Shown in pieces: positions 44,030-55,849 of a DNA stretch of 64,000 nucleotides. Where the stretch lies: assembly GCF_030272615.1 (NCBI RefSeq), contig NC_081413.1:718663867-718727866 (forward strand), given 5' to 3'. How positions within the stretch are numbered: the first letter of the stretch is position 1; each line of letters opens with the position of its first letter. The notes beneath the pieces were generated by a model. That model worked only from the letters and a program-made list of their open reading frames with translations. It was not told the DNA's origin and made no database searches. The DNA is from Cryptomeria japonica (taxonomy: Eukaryota; Streptophyta; Pinopsida; Cupressales; Cupressaceae). Position numbers and translations under genes: made by a program.

Positions 44030-46905
44030 TAGGAAAAACCCAATCAATGCAAAAATTCCTAAGAAGTCTTTCCCAAATTGAAGTAGTAAAGGAGCAGTGG
44101 ATAGCCAAATGGTCCACAGACTCTTCCTCCTTGAGACAGAGAGCACATCTATTAGGGAAAGAAATGCCTCTACCCTTCAGATTGTCTAAGGTTGGGATTT
44201 TGTTTTGAAGGATAGTCCAAAAGAAAAAAAATTATTTTAGGGATTAAACCCTTTATCCAAGCTTTAGACCAAAAAGGATTCTCAGAGAGGGCTGGGGAAA
44301 GAACACCATACATTTAAGAGATAGTGATGCTTCCTTTAGGATCAAATTTCCAAATAAGGGAGTCTTCCTCTTTATTCAGTAAAACAGAAGAAAGATGGGT
44401 CTTAAGATTAATAAGACCTGGGTGAATAATTTCAGTGTTCTTCCATTTATCACCTATCCAATACCCTTCAACCAGAGGGCTATAGATTCTAATATAGGAG
44501 GGAGAAAAAGGGGCCCATTCAAGGATATCTACCAAAGGTTTATCGAATAGCTAGGGATCTTCCCAAAATCTAACTTTCCTACCATTGCCAACATTTCATT
44601 TAACCCCTTTGGCAATGTTTTCTTTACACTTAGAGGCATGATTCCAAATATGGGACCCATTCATATTGAAATCAGAATTGATGAAAGCTGGAAGAGAAGA
44701 AGACAAAAGAAAGTACTTACTTCTCCAGATTTTACACCGTTCACTGTCAGAGTGGAACAGTCTCCAAACGTGTTTAGACAAGAGAGCTAAATTGAGGGTC
44801 CAGATTCTTCTCAAGCCTAGGCCTCCATTACTTTTTAGTCATCGCACCTTTTCCCAAGCCACAAGAGACATTCTTTTCTTTTCCTCAACCCCTAACCAAA
44901 GAATTTTTTCCTAAATTTTCTCAATTGCTTCAGCATACTTAACAAGAATTCTAAAGAGGCTAAGGGCATAAATAGGAATGCTTTGAAGGGAGGCTTTTAG
45001 AAGTTGGAGCTTACCAGCTTGACTTAAAAGGGCACCTTTCCATCCAGCAAGTTTTTTTTTAAATTTGTCCACCAGAGAACTCCAAAAGGAATCAGGTGGT
45101 GCAATTCCTAGAGGGAGACCAAGGTAAGTGGTCAGAAGATCAACAATCTGACATTCCAAAATTCTGCTGATTCTATGTTGTCTCCTCTCAGGAGTGTTGA
45201 TGAAAAACACTTCGCTTTTAACCCAATTGATAAGTTGGCCAGAAGAAGATGCAAACTTACACATGGTGTCCTTGAGAGTTCTGGCTTCTGAGATGCTTGA
45301 GTCCCCCATGATAATGGTATCATCCACAAATTGTTGGTGGGAGCATGTATGATCAACTGACAAAGGTTGGAGTCCCTTGAACATTCGTCTCATCACCATA
45401 CTTTCCATGGATCTGCCAAAACATTCAGCCATAATTATGAAGAGGATAGGAGAAATGGGATCCCCTTGCCTCAGTCCTCTAGAGACTTGAAAGAAGGTGG
45501 AGGGAGATCCATTGATGAGAACAGCAAAGCAGGCAGTGGTAATAAGTTATTTGAAGATATCCACACATTTGGTAGAGAAGCCATAAGCCAAAAGAACCTT
45601 CACAAGGAAAGACCAATCAACTCGATCATAGGCCTTTGAGAGATCAAGCTTAAGGATAAAACCCTATTTCTTAGCCATAACTAGTGAATGAATATTCTCA
45701 TGAACAATTATTATCAAGTCAAGGATTTGTCTTCCTGGCACAAAACCATTTTTCTGGTGCTTAATCAGAGGAGGAAGAACAGTCAGGAGTCTGGAGGTAA
45801 GGACCTTAGAAATAATTTTATAAAAAGAGTTGCATAAGCTTATAGGCCTGAACTTATCCATGGAGTTAGCACCTTGAATTTTGGGGATTAATGCAATGAA
45901 GGTACCATTGATCTCTTTCAAAAGTCTTCTAGCACTGAAAAATTCTTTGACACCATTGGAGACATCTTTCCCAACAATATCCTAGAATTCTTGGAAGAAG
46001 AACATGGGGAAGCCATCAGGTTTGGGTGCTTTGTTACCATCAAAAGAAAAGACAACATTCCTGATCTCCTAGTTTGAAGGTATAGAAGAAAGGGAGACAT
46101 TAATCTGCTCATCAAGGAGGTAGGGAATATTATTAAGGGAAGAGCTTTGAGCATCAACATCCAGTCTATGATCCCTACAAAGGAGATGAACAAAGAATCT
46201 TTTGGCCTATTTTCTTATCTCTTCCTCCATAACCAGCTCCCCGTTGTCCACAACCGGTTTAGTGATCATGTTTGCTACTTTATGTTTAATTGTCGACATG
46301 TGAAATAATCTTGTGTTCTTTTCACCTTCCTTTAGCCAAGTACATCTTGATCTCTGTTTCCAAAATGTTTCTTCTTTAGCAATGATTTCATGGTATTTTT
46401 TGAGGATTTCATTTTCTTCAGCAATTGACATAGTAGAGAAACCATCCTTATGAATTTGAGCCTATATTTTATTAAGGTCTTCCTGAATTTTACCTTTGGC
46501 CATAAAAATATTCCCAAAGTTGGTTTTGTTCCATAACCTTATGTTGTCTTTGATACTTTTGAGTTTCTTTACTACTCTATACATAGTGGTCCCCTCAACT
46601 TTGATGTTCCACCATTCCTGAATTTTAAGAATGAGGTCAAGATGAAGTGTCCACGTTTTTTCAAATCTAAAAGAAAAGTTCCTTCTTCTGTTTATTGGGT
46701 CAGCATAGAAAGTTATAGGATAATGGTCAGACCCAACCCGGATATGAGCAGATAGGAAACAGTAATAATGTCTGTACCAATCATCAGAAATAAGAGCTCT
46801 ATCAAGGCAAACTTGAATAAGGTCATTTCCAATCCTCTTGGAGTCCTGTGAAGTACTATTGACTGTTTTAGAAATTTGATCTGAATCTGAGAGATTCATT
46901 CCCAA
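44030..46905 (-). pseudogene. LINE ORF2: endonuclease tail, reverse transcriptase, zf-RVT
   Basis: Minus strand from 46905: last third of an AP-type endonuclease (LDRALISDDW ... VGSDHYPITFY), then RT: FIALIPKIQGANSMDKFRPI, SLCNSFYKIISKVLTSRL, FVPGRQILD, LDLSKAYDRVDW, SRGLRQGDPISPILF and the catalytic FVDD at about 45317-45331. Further on: LGLPLG, WKGALLSQAGKLQLLKA, and the zinc finger RCALCLKEEESVDHLAIHC at about 44090-44152. Frameshifts and stops occur throughout. It would copy LINE RNA at a nicked target site if intact. Confidence 0.88.
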
Positions 46906-46909
46906 TATA

Positions 46910-48299
46910 GCACATTTCTAGGATTCTTGCATTTCAGAGCTGATCAAAAGTGGCGAAGAGTCAGTCTTTTCTTCTTGAGAGCTAGTGATCTCCCCTTCCT
47001 CGGGTTGTTCCTCTCTGTTGGGCACTTCCTTGCAAGCCAAAGTATCAACAGTTACCATCTCAGCTATTTCTTTTGAGGATTCATTTTGTCGTTTAGATTC
47101 CTTTATTCGGATCTACCCTTCTAGGGGGTTGTTCACTTTTGTTAACTTATTCCTCAGGACTTCCTGAGTGGGGATGTTAGAGTTAAGGGCCGAGGGTACC
47201 ACTTCCTTGTTTTCCCCCAAGGGTCCAAAGTAGTTATTATCAACAAAGTCAGCTTCCTTACTTTTTGAGTTTTTGACTTGCCATACCTTTTTTTCTGGAG
47301 CCTTTTTACTTTCAGTCGAGGGTTTGGCTTGCTTGAGCTCCCCTTTAGGCTTGAGAGGACAGGATTTAGCCTAGTGACCTGCTTTCTTGCAGTGGAAACA
47401 AGCAAAGGGGATAGATTCATTTTTTATCAGTTGCTTCCATGTTCCCAATTTTGAGACAATGTCTATCTCTTCCGACGTATCTGCATCATGAGCTATCCCT
47501 ACACAAAATCTAGCATGAGTAAGCCTCCTTTTTGAGGCTGTGACTGGGTCTATTGAGAGGAGCTCACCAAAGGAGCTTGCTATTCCAGAGAAAATTCTTT
47601 CTGCCCAATAAACAAGAGGCAAACCTGGTAATTTTACCCAAACTAGGACCTTCGCCAGAAGATAATCATTCATGTTGAGATTCAGATGCCATTTCTGAAG
47701 GACCAATGCTATCTTTCCAACCATCCAGGGACTACCATAGAGAATCCTTGTTTTATCTTCTTCACATGAGAAAGCAAAGGTAAGGAGGCCTTTGGGCAGG
47801 GCTAAGATTTCGATATTACCTTTCAAAGCCCATTTCCTTTTAACATAGGCCCTTACCACTTCAATGTTTGGGTGTGAACCCATAAACTTGCCTACCAGGG
47901 AGTTTGACATATTGCTAAATATATGATCCAGAACCGAATCAGGGATAGAGATAGCAAACTTACCACCGGTAGGGTGAGATATGTTCTTGACAAGAGGTAA
48001 AGAGGATTTTCCAGTTGGTCTTGTTCCAAAAAGGGATGATCATTTTCTAGATTCGAGTCCAATCTCCAAGACCTCTTCACGTGGGTTGCACCCCCACTAG
48101 ACCCCCCTATGATTTTAGAGATCACTTTCTTCTCTGGCAGAGTACCAATAGCCTGCAGAGTCTCGTCCACCTTCGGAATATCTAGAGGCTTGTCCTTCTC
48201 CCCCATAGGACTAGTTGCATCATTCTGGTCGCTCCCACCATTGGAACCAGAGTTCCCACCTTGTGGGAAAATTGAAATTTGAATGTTGCTCTTCTCCAT
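46910..48299 (-). pseudogene. LINE ORF1 (DUF4283-like domain and zinc knuckle)
   Basis: ATG at 48299 (MEKSNIQISIFPQGG). After a frameshift near 48000 the domain FSNMSNSLVGKFMGSHPNIE to WAERIFSGIASSFGEL (about 47935-47560) matches the DUF4283 RNA-binding-type domain of plant LINEs. A CCHC knuckle CFHCKKAGH ... C follows at about 47405-47365, with a stop inside. The acidic Ser/Glu tail runs to about 46925, where the text jumps into the endonuclease end. The join implies an internal deletion. Confidence 0.82.
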
Positions 48300-48337
48300 T
48301 AAAGATTGGGCATTTGGTTGGATGAACATAAGTTGTT

Positions 48338-51300
48338 AGTAAGAGAATAATGTTTAGTAAAATTGAAAATTGGGAATTATCATGATGAAGTTTTGTGTGA
48401 TATTATGCCTATGGACATTTGTCATCTTTTATTGGGAAGACCTTGGCAGTTTGATAGACAAGCAATACATGATGGGAGGAAGAATACATACACTATTGTG
48501 GCCAATGGGATGAAGCAAACCTTGTTGCCTTTGGAGGAACCTTTGAAGAATGAAGTCTGTGCAAACACCAAAATCTGTCTAGTAGATGGAAGGAAGTTCA
48601 TGGATGGACTGAGACATGAGAATGTGTGGTTTTCCTTAATTCCTAAGAAGACTAAGAGATAGAAAATAGAAGGAGAACACCCAGATTAGATAAGAGATTT
48701 GCTGACAAAGTATGGGGACATCATTTTAGATAATGTACCTGATGGATTACGACCTGTTAGAAGTATTAGTCATTGCATGGACTTAGTTCTCGATGCTAGT
48801 TTGCCTAACAAATCTGCACACTGGTGAACACTGACAGAGAATGAAGAACTGAACAGACAAGTGCAAGAGCTATTGGAGAAAGGTTTGATCAAGGAAAGTT
48901 TGAGCCCTTGTGCAGTACCAGTAGTAATAGCAACTAAGAAGAATGGAGAATGGAGGATGTGTACCGATTTAATAGAAATAAACAAGATCACAGTGAAATA
49001 CTGGTTTCCCTTGCCTAGGATGGATGACATAATGGATTGTTTGAGTGGATCAAAGTACTTTAGAAAAATAGATTTGAAGAGTGGATTTCATTAGATCAAG
49101 ATCAGAGAAGGTGATGAATGAAAGACAAAATTTAAGACAAATGAATGATTATATGAATGGTTGGTGATGCCTTTTGGATTGACTAATGCACCAAGTACTT
49201 TCATGAGGCTGATAAATGAGGTATTGAAGAAATTCTTGGAAAAGTTTGTTATTGTGTATTTGGATGACATTCTAATTTTCAGTAAGACAAAAGAGGAGCA
49301 TTTGTTGCAGTTAAGACAATTTTTGTAGAGGTTGAGAGAAGAAAAGTTACTAATCAATATCAAGACGAGCACTTTCATGAAGGATGAGTTAGTATATTTA
49401 GGATTTGTGATATCTGAGGATGGTTTGAAGATGGACCCTGAGAAAGTGAAAGCCATTGTTGAGTGGCCTACACCAGAAAGCATGGGAGAGGTAAGATCAT
49501 TTCATGGATTGGCTAGTTTTTACTGGAAGTTTATTAGAAATTTTAGTTTAGTTTGTAACCCTATGATAGAGACCATGAGGGGAGATCAGAAGCATTTCAA
49601 ATGGACCACCGGAGCAAACAAAAGTTTTGAGTTGTTGAAATAGAAAGTGACTGAGCAGCCTGTGTTGGCTTTACCAGATTTCAATAAGGTATTTCAAGTG
49701 GATTGTGATGTAAGTGGAACAACAATAGGAGCAGTTTTGAGTCAAGAAGGGAGAGCAATAGCATATTTTAGTGAGAAATTGAATGATGCTCGGAAGAGAT
49801 ATTCAGTATATGATCAAGAATTTTATGCCATAATTCAAGCCTTGAAGAAATGGAGACATTACTTGTTGCCTAAAGAGTTTTTGTTGTATACAAATCATCA
49901 AGCTTTGCAATATTTGAGTAGTCAGAGCAAGTTGAATCAAAGACATATGAGATGGGTAGAGTTCTTGCAGAGTTACACCTTTGTGTTGAAACATAGAAGT
50001 GGGAAATCTAACAAAGTTGCTGATGCATTAAGTAGGAGAAGAAATTTGTTGACAGAAATGAGAGTGACACTATTAAGTTTTAAATATTTGAAGACCTTGT
50101 ATGACGAAGACCTAAATTTTGCAGAACCTTGGAAAGAATGTAGAGAACCGGTTATGGTTGATAGGAGAAAATGGCTAGATTACTTCATTCAGGATGGGAT
50201 GTTATTCAAGGGAGTTCAATTAAGAATAGCTAAAAGTTCCATTAGAGAGAACCTGATAAAAGAAAAGCATAGTAGAGGTTTAGTTGGATATTTTGGTATT
50301 GATAAACCAGTTGCATTGGTGATTGAGTAGTACTTTTGGCCCCAGATTCATAAGGATGCTGAGAGATATGTGCAGAGTTGTAGAGTTTGTCAAGTTGCAA
50401 AAGGTAGTAGTCAGAATGTGGGATTGTATAAACCTTTGACGATACCGGTAAGAACTTGAGAGGATATAAGTATGGATTTTGTACTTGGCTTACCTAAGAC
50501 ACTGAGAGGGAATGATTCTATAATTGTGGTAATGGATAGATTTTCAAAGATGACTCATTTCATACCTTGTAAGAAGCCATCAGATGCATTACATGTAGCA
50601 GACCTATTTTTCAAGGAAGTGGTAAGATTGCATGGATTACCTAAGAGCATAGTTTCAGACAGAGACACTAAGTTTGTTGGCTATTTTTGGAGAACACTTT
50701 GGAAGAAGATGAAGACAAATTTGAAGTTCAGTTCTACTTTTCATCCACAAACTGATGGACGGACAAAAGTAGTTAACTGGAGTTTGAGAAACTTGTGGAG
50801 ATGTCTAGTGGGAGATAAAACAAGAAGTTGGGATTTGATCCTTGCACAAGAAGAGTTTACCTATGACAGTTTAGTCAATAGAAGTACTAGAAAAACACAT
50901 TTTGAGATTGTTACCAGAGTACATCCTAAAGGAATAGAAGAATTGAGAGATATTAGCAGTGAAGACTGGAAGAGTTCAGAGGCAAAAGAATTTGCAGATC
51001 ACATGGCAACATTGCATATTCAGGTTAGACAACATTTAGAAGACATGAATGGAAAATACAAGGAGAAGGTAGATGAGAAGAGGAGACATAAGGAATTTGA
51101 AGTTGGTGATGAAGTGATGGTCTATTTGAGAAAAGAGAGATTCCCGGTTGGAACTTATAATGAGTTGCAGATGAAGAAGTTTGGACCCTGTAAGATCTTG
51201 AGAAAGTTCAGTTCTGGAAATGCATATGAAGTGGAGCTATCAGATAGTCTGAGTATTTCACCTATATTAAACATTATAGATCTTCATGAGTACCATGAAC

Positions 51301-51480
51301 TAGAATTCAGTTTGAAGAGATTTTGGACAATAGGATTGGGCATAGTACCCAAAGCAGTCAGTACAAAGAATATCTTGTGAAGTGGAAGAACAGACCAATG
51401 GAAGATTCATCCTAGATTTATTAGGCAGAGGTAGACCGCCTTGGTTTCCCTCTAACCCTAGCAAAGTGAGAGGCTCAATA
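48338..51480 (+). pseudogene. pol: Chromovirus E pol: protease end, RT, RNase H, integrase, chromodomain
   Basis: Protease end (MPMDICHLLLGRPWQFDR), then RT with [42 protein letters not shown] and catalytic YLDD at about 49256-49270. RNase H (FQVDCDVSGTTIGAVLSQEG, YSVYDQEFYAII, HRSGKSNKVADALSRR). Integrase zinc part (CRVCQVAKG at about 50381-50410) and core (MDFVLGLPK, IVSDRDTKF). The third catalytic residue, normally Glu in GxTExVN, is Lys (AAA at 50766-50768). A C-terminal chromodomain phrase YKEYLVKWKNRPMEDSS (about 51360-51410) is in a shifted frame. Numerous TAG/TGA/TAA stops. Confidence 0.9.
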
Positions 51481-51502
51481 TTTTTCATTAACCCCAGATG
51501 TC

Positions 51503-51972
51503 TAATACAAGAGCATCCCAGGTTCATGGAAATCTTGCATCAACCAAAAATATTCTCTCTCTTTTTTTTTTTCATTTGTAGTTTTAGTTTTCCTTTCTGT
51601 ATGTCTCAGTTTTGGCTGTGGAGTTGGATTCCACTTGAATACTTGATCATCCTAATTTCTTTCAACCCACATCACATTTGGAGCACTCTCCAACAAGATA
51701 TCACTGCTGGTTTCCTTGATAGTTTCTTGTTACCGGTTGTTTCATTGTTACCAGTTGCCTAAGACTTACTCTGATGATCTATCAGAACCCATTCTAAGTT
51801 TGCGGAGCCTTGGGCATTAATCTTGATGTTGCTTGGCATGTGGCCAACCTTCTGTGTTTCATCCTTTGGATTTTTTGGAGGAATATCTTGGCAAAGGCTG
51901 ACCTTATTCATTCTACACATTAGGTCTTACTCTTCGGTTTTTGGTCCTTTTTGGGCCGACAAGATCCCTTGG

Positions 51973-52008
<36 letters not shown>

Positions 52009-52299
52009 AATCATGCTTTCGAATGAAGGAATTGAGAAATCAGGAAGTATCAGATAGATAGATGGTGCCTAGAGGATAGCTCTTTTGCTTTAAGGTCCTG
52101 GTGTGACCTATTCTACCAAGCCTATGTGGCGATATGTTGTAACCCGATTGTTACCGGTTGGATGTAATTCACTTTCATGCAATAAAAACTATCTGTTATG
52201 CATTGCCTCCATCATATCTGAATGTTTCCATTGTGTTTACTCTTGTTGACCGATTTGGACTAATCTCCTTGAGGTCCCTTCTCACCAATGACTACTTCA
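51503..52299 (+). repeat. 3' LTR of chromovirus E (797 bp)
   Basis: Aligns with 40186-40974. It carries an expanded (at)n run at 51978-52003 where the 5' LTR has only gatatatg (40673-40680). Followed by the TSD cttat. Confidence 0.87.
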
Positions 52300-53178
52300 C
52301 TTATACAATAATGTTCTGTTAGGAACAAATTTGATTAAGTACCACCCAGTTAAGGGATTGACTACAAATACCCTGTTAAAGGTAACCTTGGGGGAGGATT
52401 TCAAATCCAAGCTAATGGATCACCTGGTTAGAGGATTTCAACAAGAAGCTTGTTAGAGCTTGCCCGGTTAACGGATTTTACTGTTGTAATAGTTAGATAA
52501 CAACAAGTTCTTTACTAATCTAGAAATAGCACTTCCTTGCTAAATTAGATCCTTTATTGCTCCTATCTGCCTTCACAACATTCTTTAGACACACTTCTTA
52601 GTTCGGCAACAATCACTAACACACTTAAAGAAATTTGCCAACACTCTTTCAAACAATTTGTCGACCTTAAAAACAAATACATTAGGTCGGTAACACAACA
52701 CAAACCCTACAATTCTCATAGAGATTACAAACACATCAGTTCAATCTTGACCATTAGAGTACATTGCAATCAACTACACATTCTTCTAGGCATCTTCAAC
52801 TGCTCTTAGATCACCGTACTTTGAATCTTGTAGCTTATCACGTGTTTGCCACTTCATACTACGCATTTGATCATTCCCAAGATAAACGATTATCTTTATG
52901 TACCAAATCCATTTCAAAACTCATCACGTGCAGCATGCTTATGTGGCATCTTCATCACCAATCATCATTCAATCATAAATCATCACTATCGATCTCCAAC
53001 CTTCATTGGTTAGGGTTCTTCTTCTCAACTTGTTAGGGTTACTGGTTGATCTTCACTGCTTCAATACCGGTTGCTTTACTGCTTCATTACCGGTTGCTTT
53101 GCTGCTCCATTACCAGTTGCAATTGACATCAATGACAACACTTCCAATCTTCAATGCAATCTTCATGCAATTCCAACA
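52300..53178 (-). repeat. 5' LTR of copia D, outer part
   Basis: In minus orientation it starts TGTTGGAATTGCATG at 53178, with ttgtcattgatgtcaattg shortly after. It includes an array of short inverted units (52315-52505) like that of LTR J, and joins 40185-39692 once E is removed. Confidence 0.78.
52315..52505. repeat. Array of short inverted units in LTR of D
   Basis: Units such as ACCCtgttaaaGGT, CACCtggttagAGG, AAGCTtgttAGAGCTT and CCcggttaacGG. Inverted counterpart of 4697-4870. Confidence 0.55.
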
Positions 53179-53287
53179 GAACCATATCTAGAAGTGTAGC
53201 CTCAGTGATGGAAATTGAGGATCTTGCCTCAGTTACGGGGGATTTCTTGGTTGAAGGAGTAGCAAATTTCTTAGCAGAGGATACCAT
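53179..53287 (-). pseudogene. Orphan N-terminal reading frame cut by copia D
   Basis: Minus-strand ATG at 53287 opens 36 codons (MVSSAKKFATPSTKKSPVTE, then SSISITEATLLDM) up to the first base of the D LTR. The composition is that of a Ser/Thr/Lys-rich N-terminus. The rest would lie beyond D, left of the window. Its 5' neighbour is the GATAAG-rich duplication. Protein not recognised; may be the start of a retroelement ORF. Confidence 0.35.
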
Positions 53288-53689
53288 CTTAACAATTTTG
53301 ACTAATTAAAAACTTGGAAAGCAAATGCAAGAGTATAATCTACCAACTTCTAGGGCACACATACAAGCAACTCAGAATCTTACTGTAACAATCTGATAAT
53401 GCACACAAGCAGGAAAAAAGCACTTACTGGTTTTCTCTTTGATTAAAAATATTGGGAAGCACACTGGAATGCTAAAATTTGCTTATTTTCTCACTCTATG
53501 CTGCTTTAAAATCTCTCTAGATGCAAGGTAAGAAAGAATGCCATTGAATTTTCAATTTATTGCGATGCCATTAATTCATTCATGTTGGACAGAGGTAATT
53601 GTTGGCACCAATTTTGAATTTCATCCATCAATCTGGTAGTTGACGATCAGGATTGCTCGTTGGCCTTCCCTGAATAATGACGTGGAATT
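53288..53689. other. Unclassified sequence between orphan frame and duplication
   Basis: No gene or repeat recognised; AT-rich, no long open frame. Confidence 0.5.
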
Positions 53690-55681
53690 ATCTTAAAGTT
53701 CCTCATGTCAAATTATAATTTCATACTCCATGAAGCTTCCACATCCATCTTAACTTTCTCTACAGGATAAGCTTCTATTGTAATTTTCCTTTGTTTTACT
53801 TATCTCGTGGTGTCACTAGACATTCCTTCTATCTTCATAGGATAAACTTCTATTTTATTTCTTTGGAGATATTATCCCACGTTGATCTTAACCCTTCCTT
53901 TCGCCTTTTGTTTGCAAGCCCCTTTCTTTGTGTTTTTATCATCCGTGGGATAAGCTTTTGAACTAGCATTTTCTTATCTTGGAGCATCTTTCTTATCCCC
54001 ATGGGGATGCATGGGATAAGGCTTTCTCTTATTTCCCCTTCACAATTATTATCCCACAATGCACCTTTGATTTGCATCATTGTTCTAGATCTTTTCTGCC
54101 CTGAGGGATAAGCCCTTTTACCTTTTGCTTAAGTATTTTGTTACCCCTAGACTCTTTTCTTATCCCCATGGGGACAATCAAGATAAGAAAAGCATTGCAT
54201 CCTTCATTGTTGACTTATCCCGCATTTCCTTGTAATTATATTATAGTGGCATAGAAATCCTACGGGATAAGACTCCCTTTATATTTAAGTCAGCCCTTAT
54301 CCCGCGACCATTTCACAGTGTTCCTGGTTCATTATGGGATAAGCTTTTACTACTTGTTTTCTTTGACTGCTCCTTATCTCGTGTTTCTCCTTTCTCGCTT
54401 TCTAGTTGTCATGGGATAAGGACTCCTTTGTAATTCTTTCTTTCTTCTTATCCTAGAGCGTCAAAATTCACATTGAAACCACTTGTGGGATAAGGAACAT
54501 GGGGCATTTCCTTTTGAAATCTTATCCTGCATGACCGAGTTACTTGGGATCAACACTTAAGTGATCATTTAGAACACATGGAAAAATTCATGGATTAAGT
54601 GGTCATACACAGGGCCTTCCTAGGAAATAAAGGAATTAAGACCGAGGTTTATTTTAGCAATACTTAAGTCCCCTTTGTCACTTTAGAAATTCATATTCTT
54701 TGAAGCTCCTTCGGCCATCTTAGCTATCTCCGCGGGATAATCCTCTATTCTATATTTCCCTTGTTTTATTTATCTCGCAATGTCATTTACCCCTTCTTCT
54801 ATCCTTGTGGGATAAGCTTTTATGTGTTTTACCTTGGAAGCCTTATCTTGTGTTTCTCCTAGCCTTCCACTTGCAAGCCCTTTTCCTTTATGTTCCTACC
54901 ATCTACAAGATAAGCCTTTGAAATAGCTTTGTCTTATCTTGCAGTACTCCTTTTATCCCCATAGGAATGCACAAGATAGGCTTTCCCTTATTTCCAACTT
55001 ATAACTCTTATCCCGCGGCCATCTTTGAATAAGAGGAACACATCACGGGGTAAGACTTCCTCTTCTTTCCTTTAACACTTTTATCCTGCAGTACACCTTT
55101 GACTCTTACCCATTGATCTTTCATTCACCTTTTTTGTGGATCTCTGCTCCCCATGAGATAAGCCCTTTTATCCTTTTCTTAGTTATTTTCTTATCCCCAT
55201 AGGAATGCGTGAGATAAGAAAAGCAAAGCATCCTTCTTTGTTGACTTGTCTCATGTTTCTCTGTAATGATATTATGGTAACTTGGACACCCTAAAAGATA
55301 AGATTTCCCCTTTGTGCTAAGACGACCCTTATCTCATGTGCCTCTCATAGGGCTCCTAGAGCATTGCAGGATAGGCCTCTACAACTTGTTTCTTTTAGTT
55401 GCTCCTTATCCCGCGTTGCCTCTTTTCTCATCTTGTAGTTGTCACAGGATAAGGACTCCTTTGTAATTATTTCCTTCTTCTTATCCCGCAGTACCAGATC
55501 ATTGATGCAAATGTGTCATGGGATAATATGCACTCTTTGGAAACTATCATTTCTTTATCCTGCGAGGTTGAAAATCACATTGAAACACCTAGCGGGAGAA
55601 GGGACAAGGGGCACTTTCTTTGTAAATATTATCCCACACGACCGAGTCACTTGGGGTCCGCACTTAGGTGATCAATTTTAA
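53690..55681. repeat. Degenerate 1 kb tandem duplication dense in GATAAG/CTTATC
   Basis: Unit one (about 53690-54575) and unit two (about 54650-55681) align as direct copies. Shared landmarks: ttgaagctcc/atgaagcttcc starts, tccccatggggatgc/tccccataggaatgc, and ends gaccgagttacttggg/gaccgagtcacttgggg. Within both units about thirty GATAAG or CTTATC hexamers occur on both strands (by-eye count), often as gggataag or cttatcccgc. No coding potential. Possibly leader or LTR of an unknown element. Confidence 0.7.
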
Positions 55682-55734
55682 TTTTTACATATAATTATAA
55701 TATCCCATAGGTCAATTTGAATTTCAAATTACTC

Positions 55735-55810
55735 TGCAAAGCAAAAGACTTCGAAAAACTTTATTCCCATTAGGCAAAGCAAAAGACTTCGAAAACATTT
55801 ATTCCCACCA
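55735..55810. repeat. Two direct copies of a 36-38 bp unit
   Basis: gcaaaagacttcgaaaa followed by a tttattccca-like string occurs at about 55741 and 55779, at the broken 3' edge of copia C. Confidence 0.75.
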
Positions 55811-55849
55811 AGTAGGAGAGGATCAAATTCACAAAAGGTGGTGAATGAA

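Larger units (their letters stand above)
42393..48320 (-). mobile_element. L1-type LINE (5.9 kb) inserted in E protease
   Basis: Flanked by a 17-18 bp direct repeat (gatgaacataagttgtt at 42376-42392 and 48321-48337), the long TSD typical of target-primed insertion. Coding runs on the minus strand: ORF1 with DUF4283-like domain and zinc knuckle, endonuclease remnant, RT, zf-RVT, then an extra reading frame. No poly(A) tail is seen at the 3' end (42393 side). The first two thirds of the endonuclease are missing. Confidence 0.9.
40186..52299 (+). mobile_element. Ty3/Gypsy chromovirus E (12.1 kb including a LINE)
   Basis: 5' LTR 40186-40974 and 3' LTR 51503-52299. Exact TSD cttat at 40181-40185 and 52300-52304. 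Interior order gag, protease, RT, RNase H, integrase, chromodomain, typical of chromoviruses. The protease is split by a LINE (42393-48320). The LTRs differ much more than those of A or F, so E is older, yet it sits in the LTR of D, which is older still. Many stops; not functional. Confidence 0.92.
30274..53178 (-). mobile_element. Ty1/copia element D (host of G, A, solo LTR and E)
   Basis: Minus-strand copia whose pieces are: 5' LTR (53178-52300 plus 40185-39692), primer site (39678-39689), gag (39621-38891), gag/protease (37964-37653) and protease to integrase (31023-30274). Reading order and frame logic agree across A, where host codons GAT GAA TGG are cut inside the TSD. Across E the LTR sequence continues through the cttat TSD. 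D stops in the integrase at 30274, where G begins; the RT half and 3' LTR must lie left of the window. Closely related to copia C. Confidence 0.82.
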
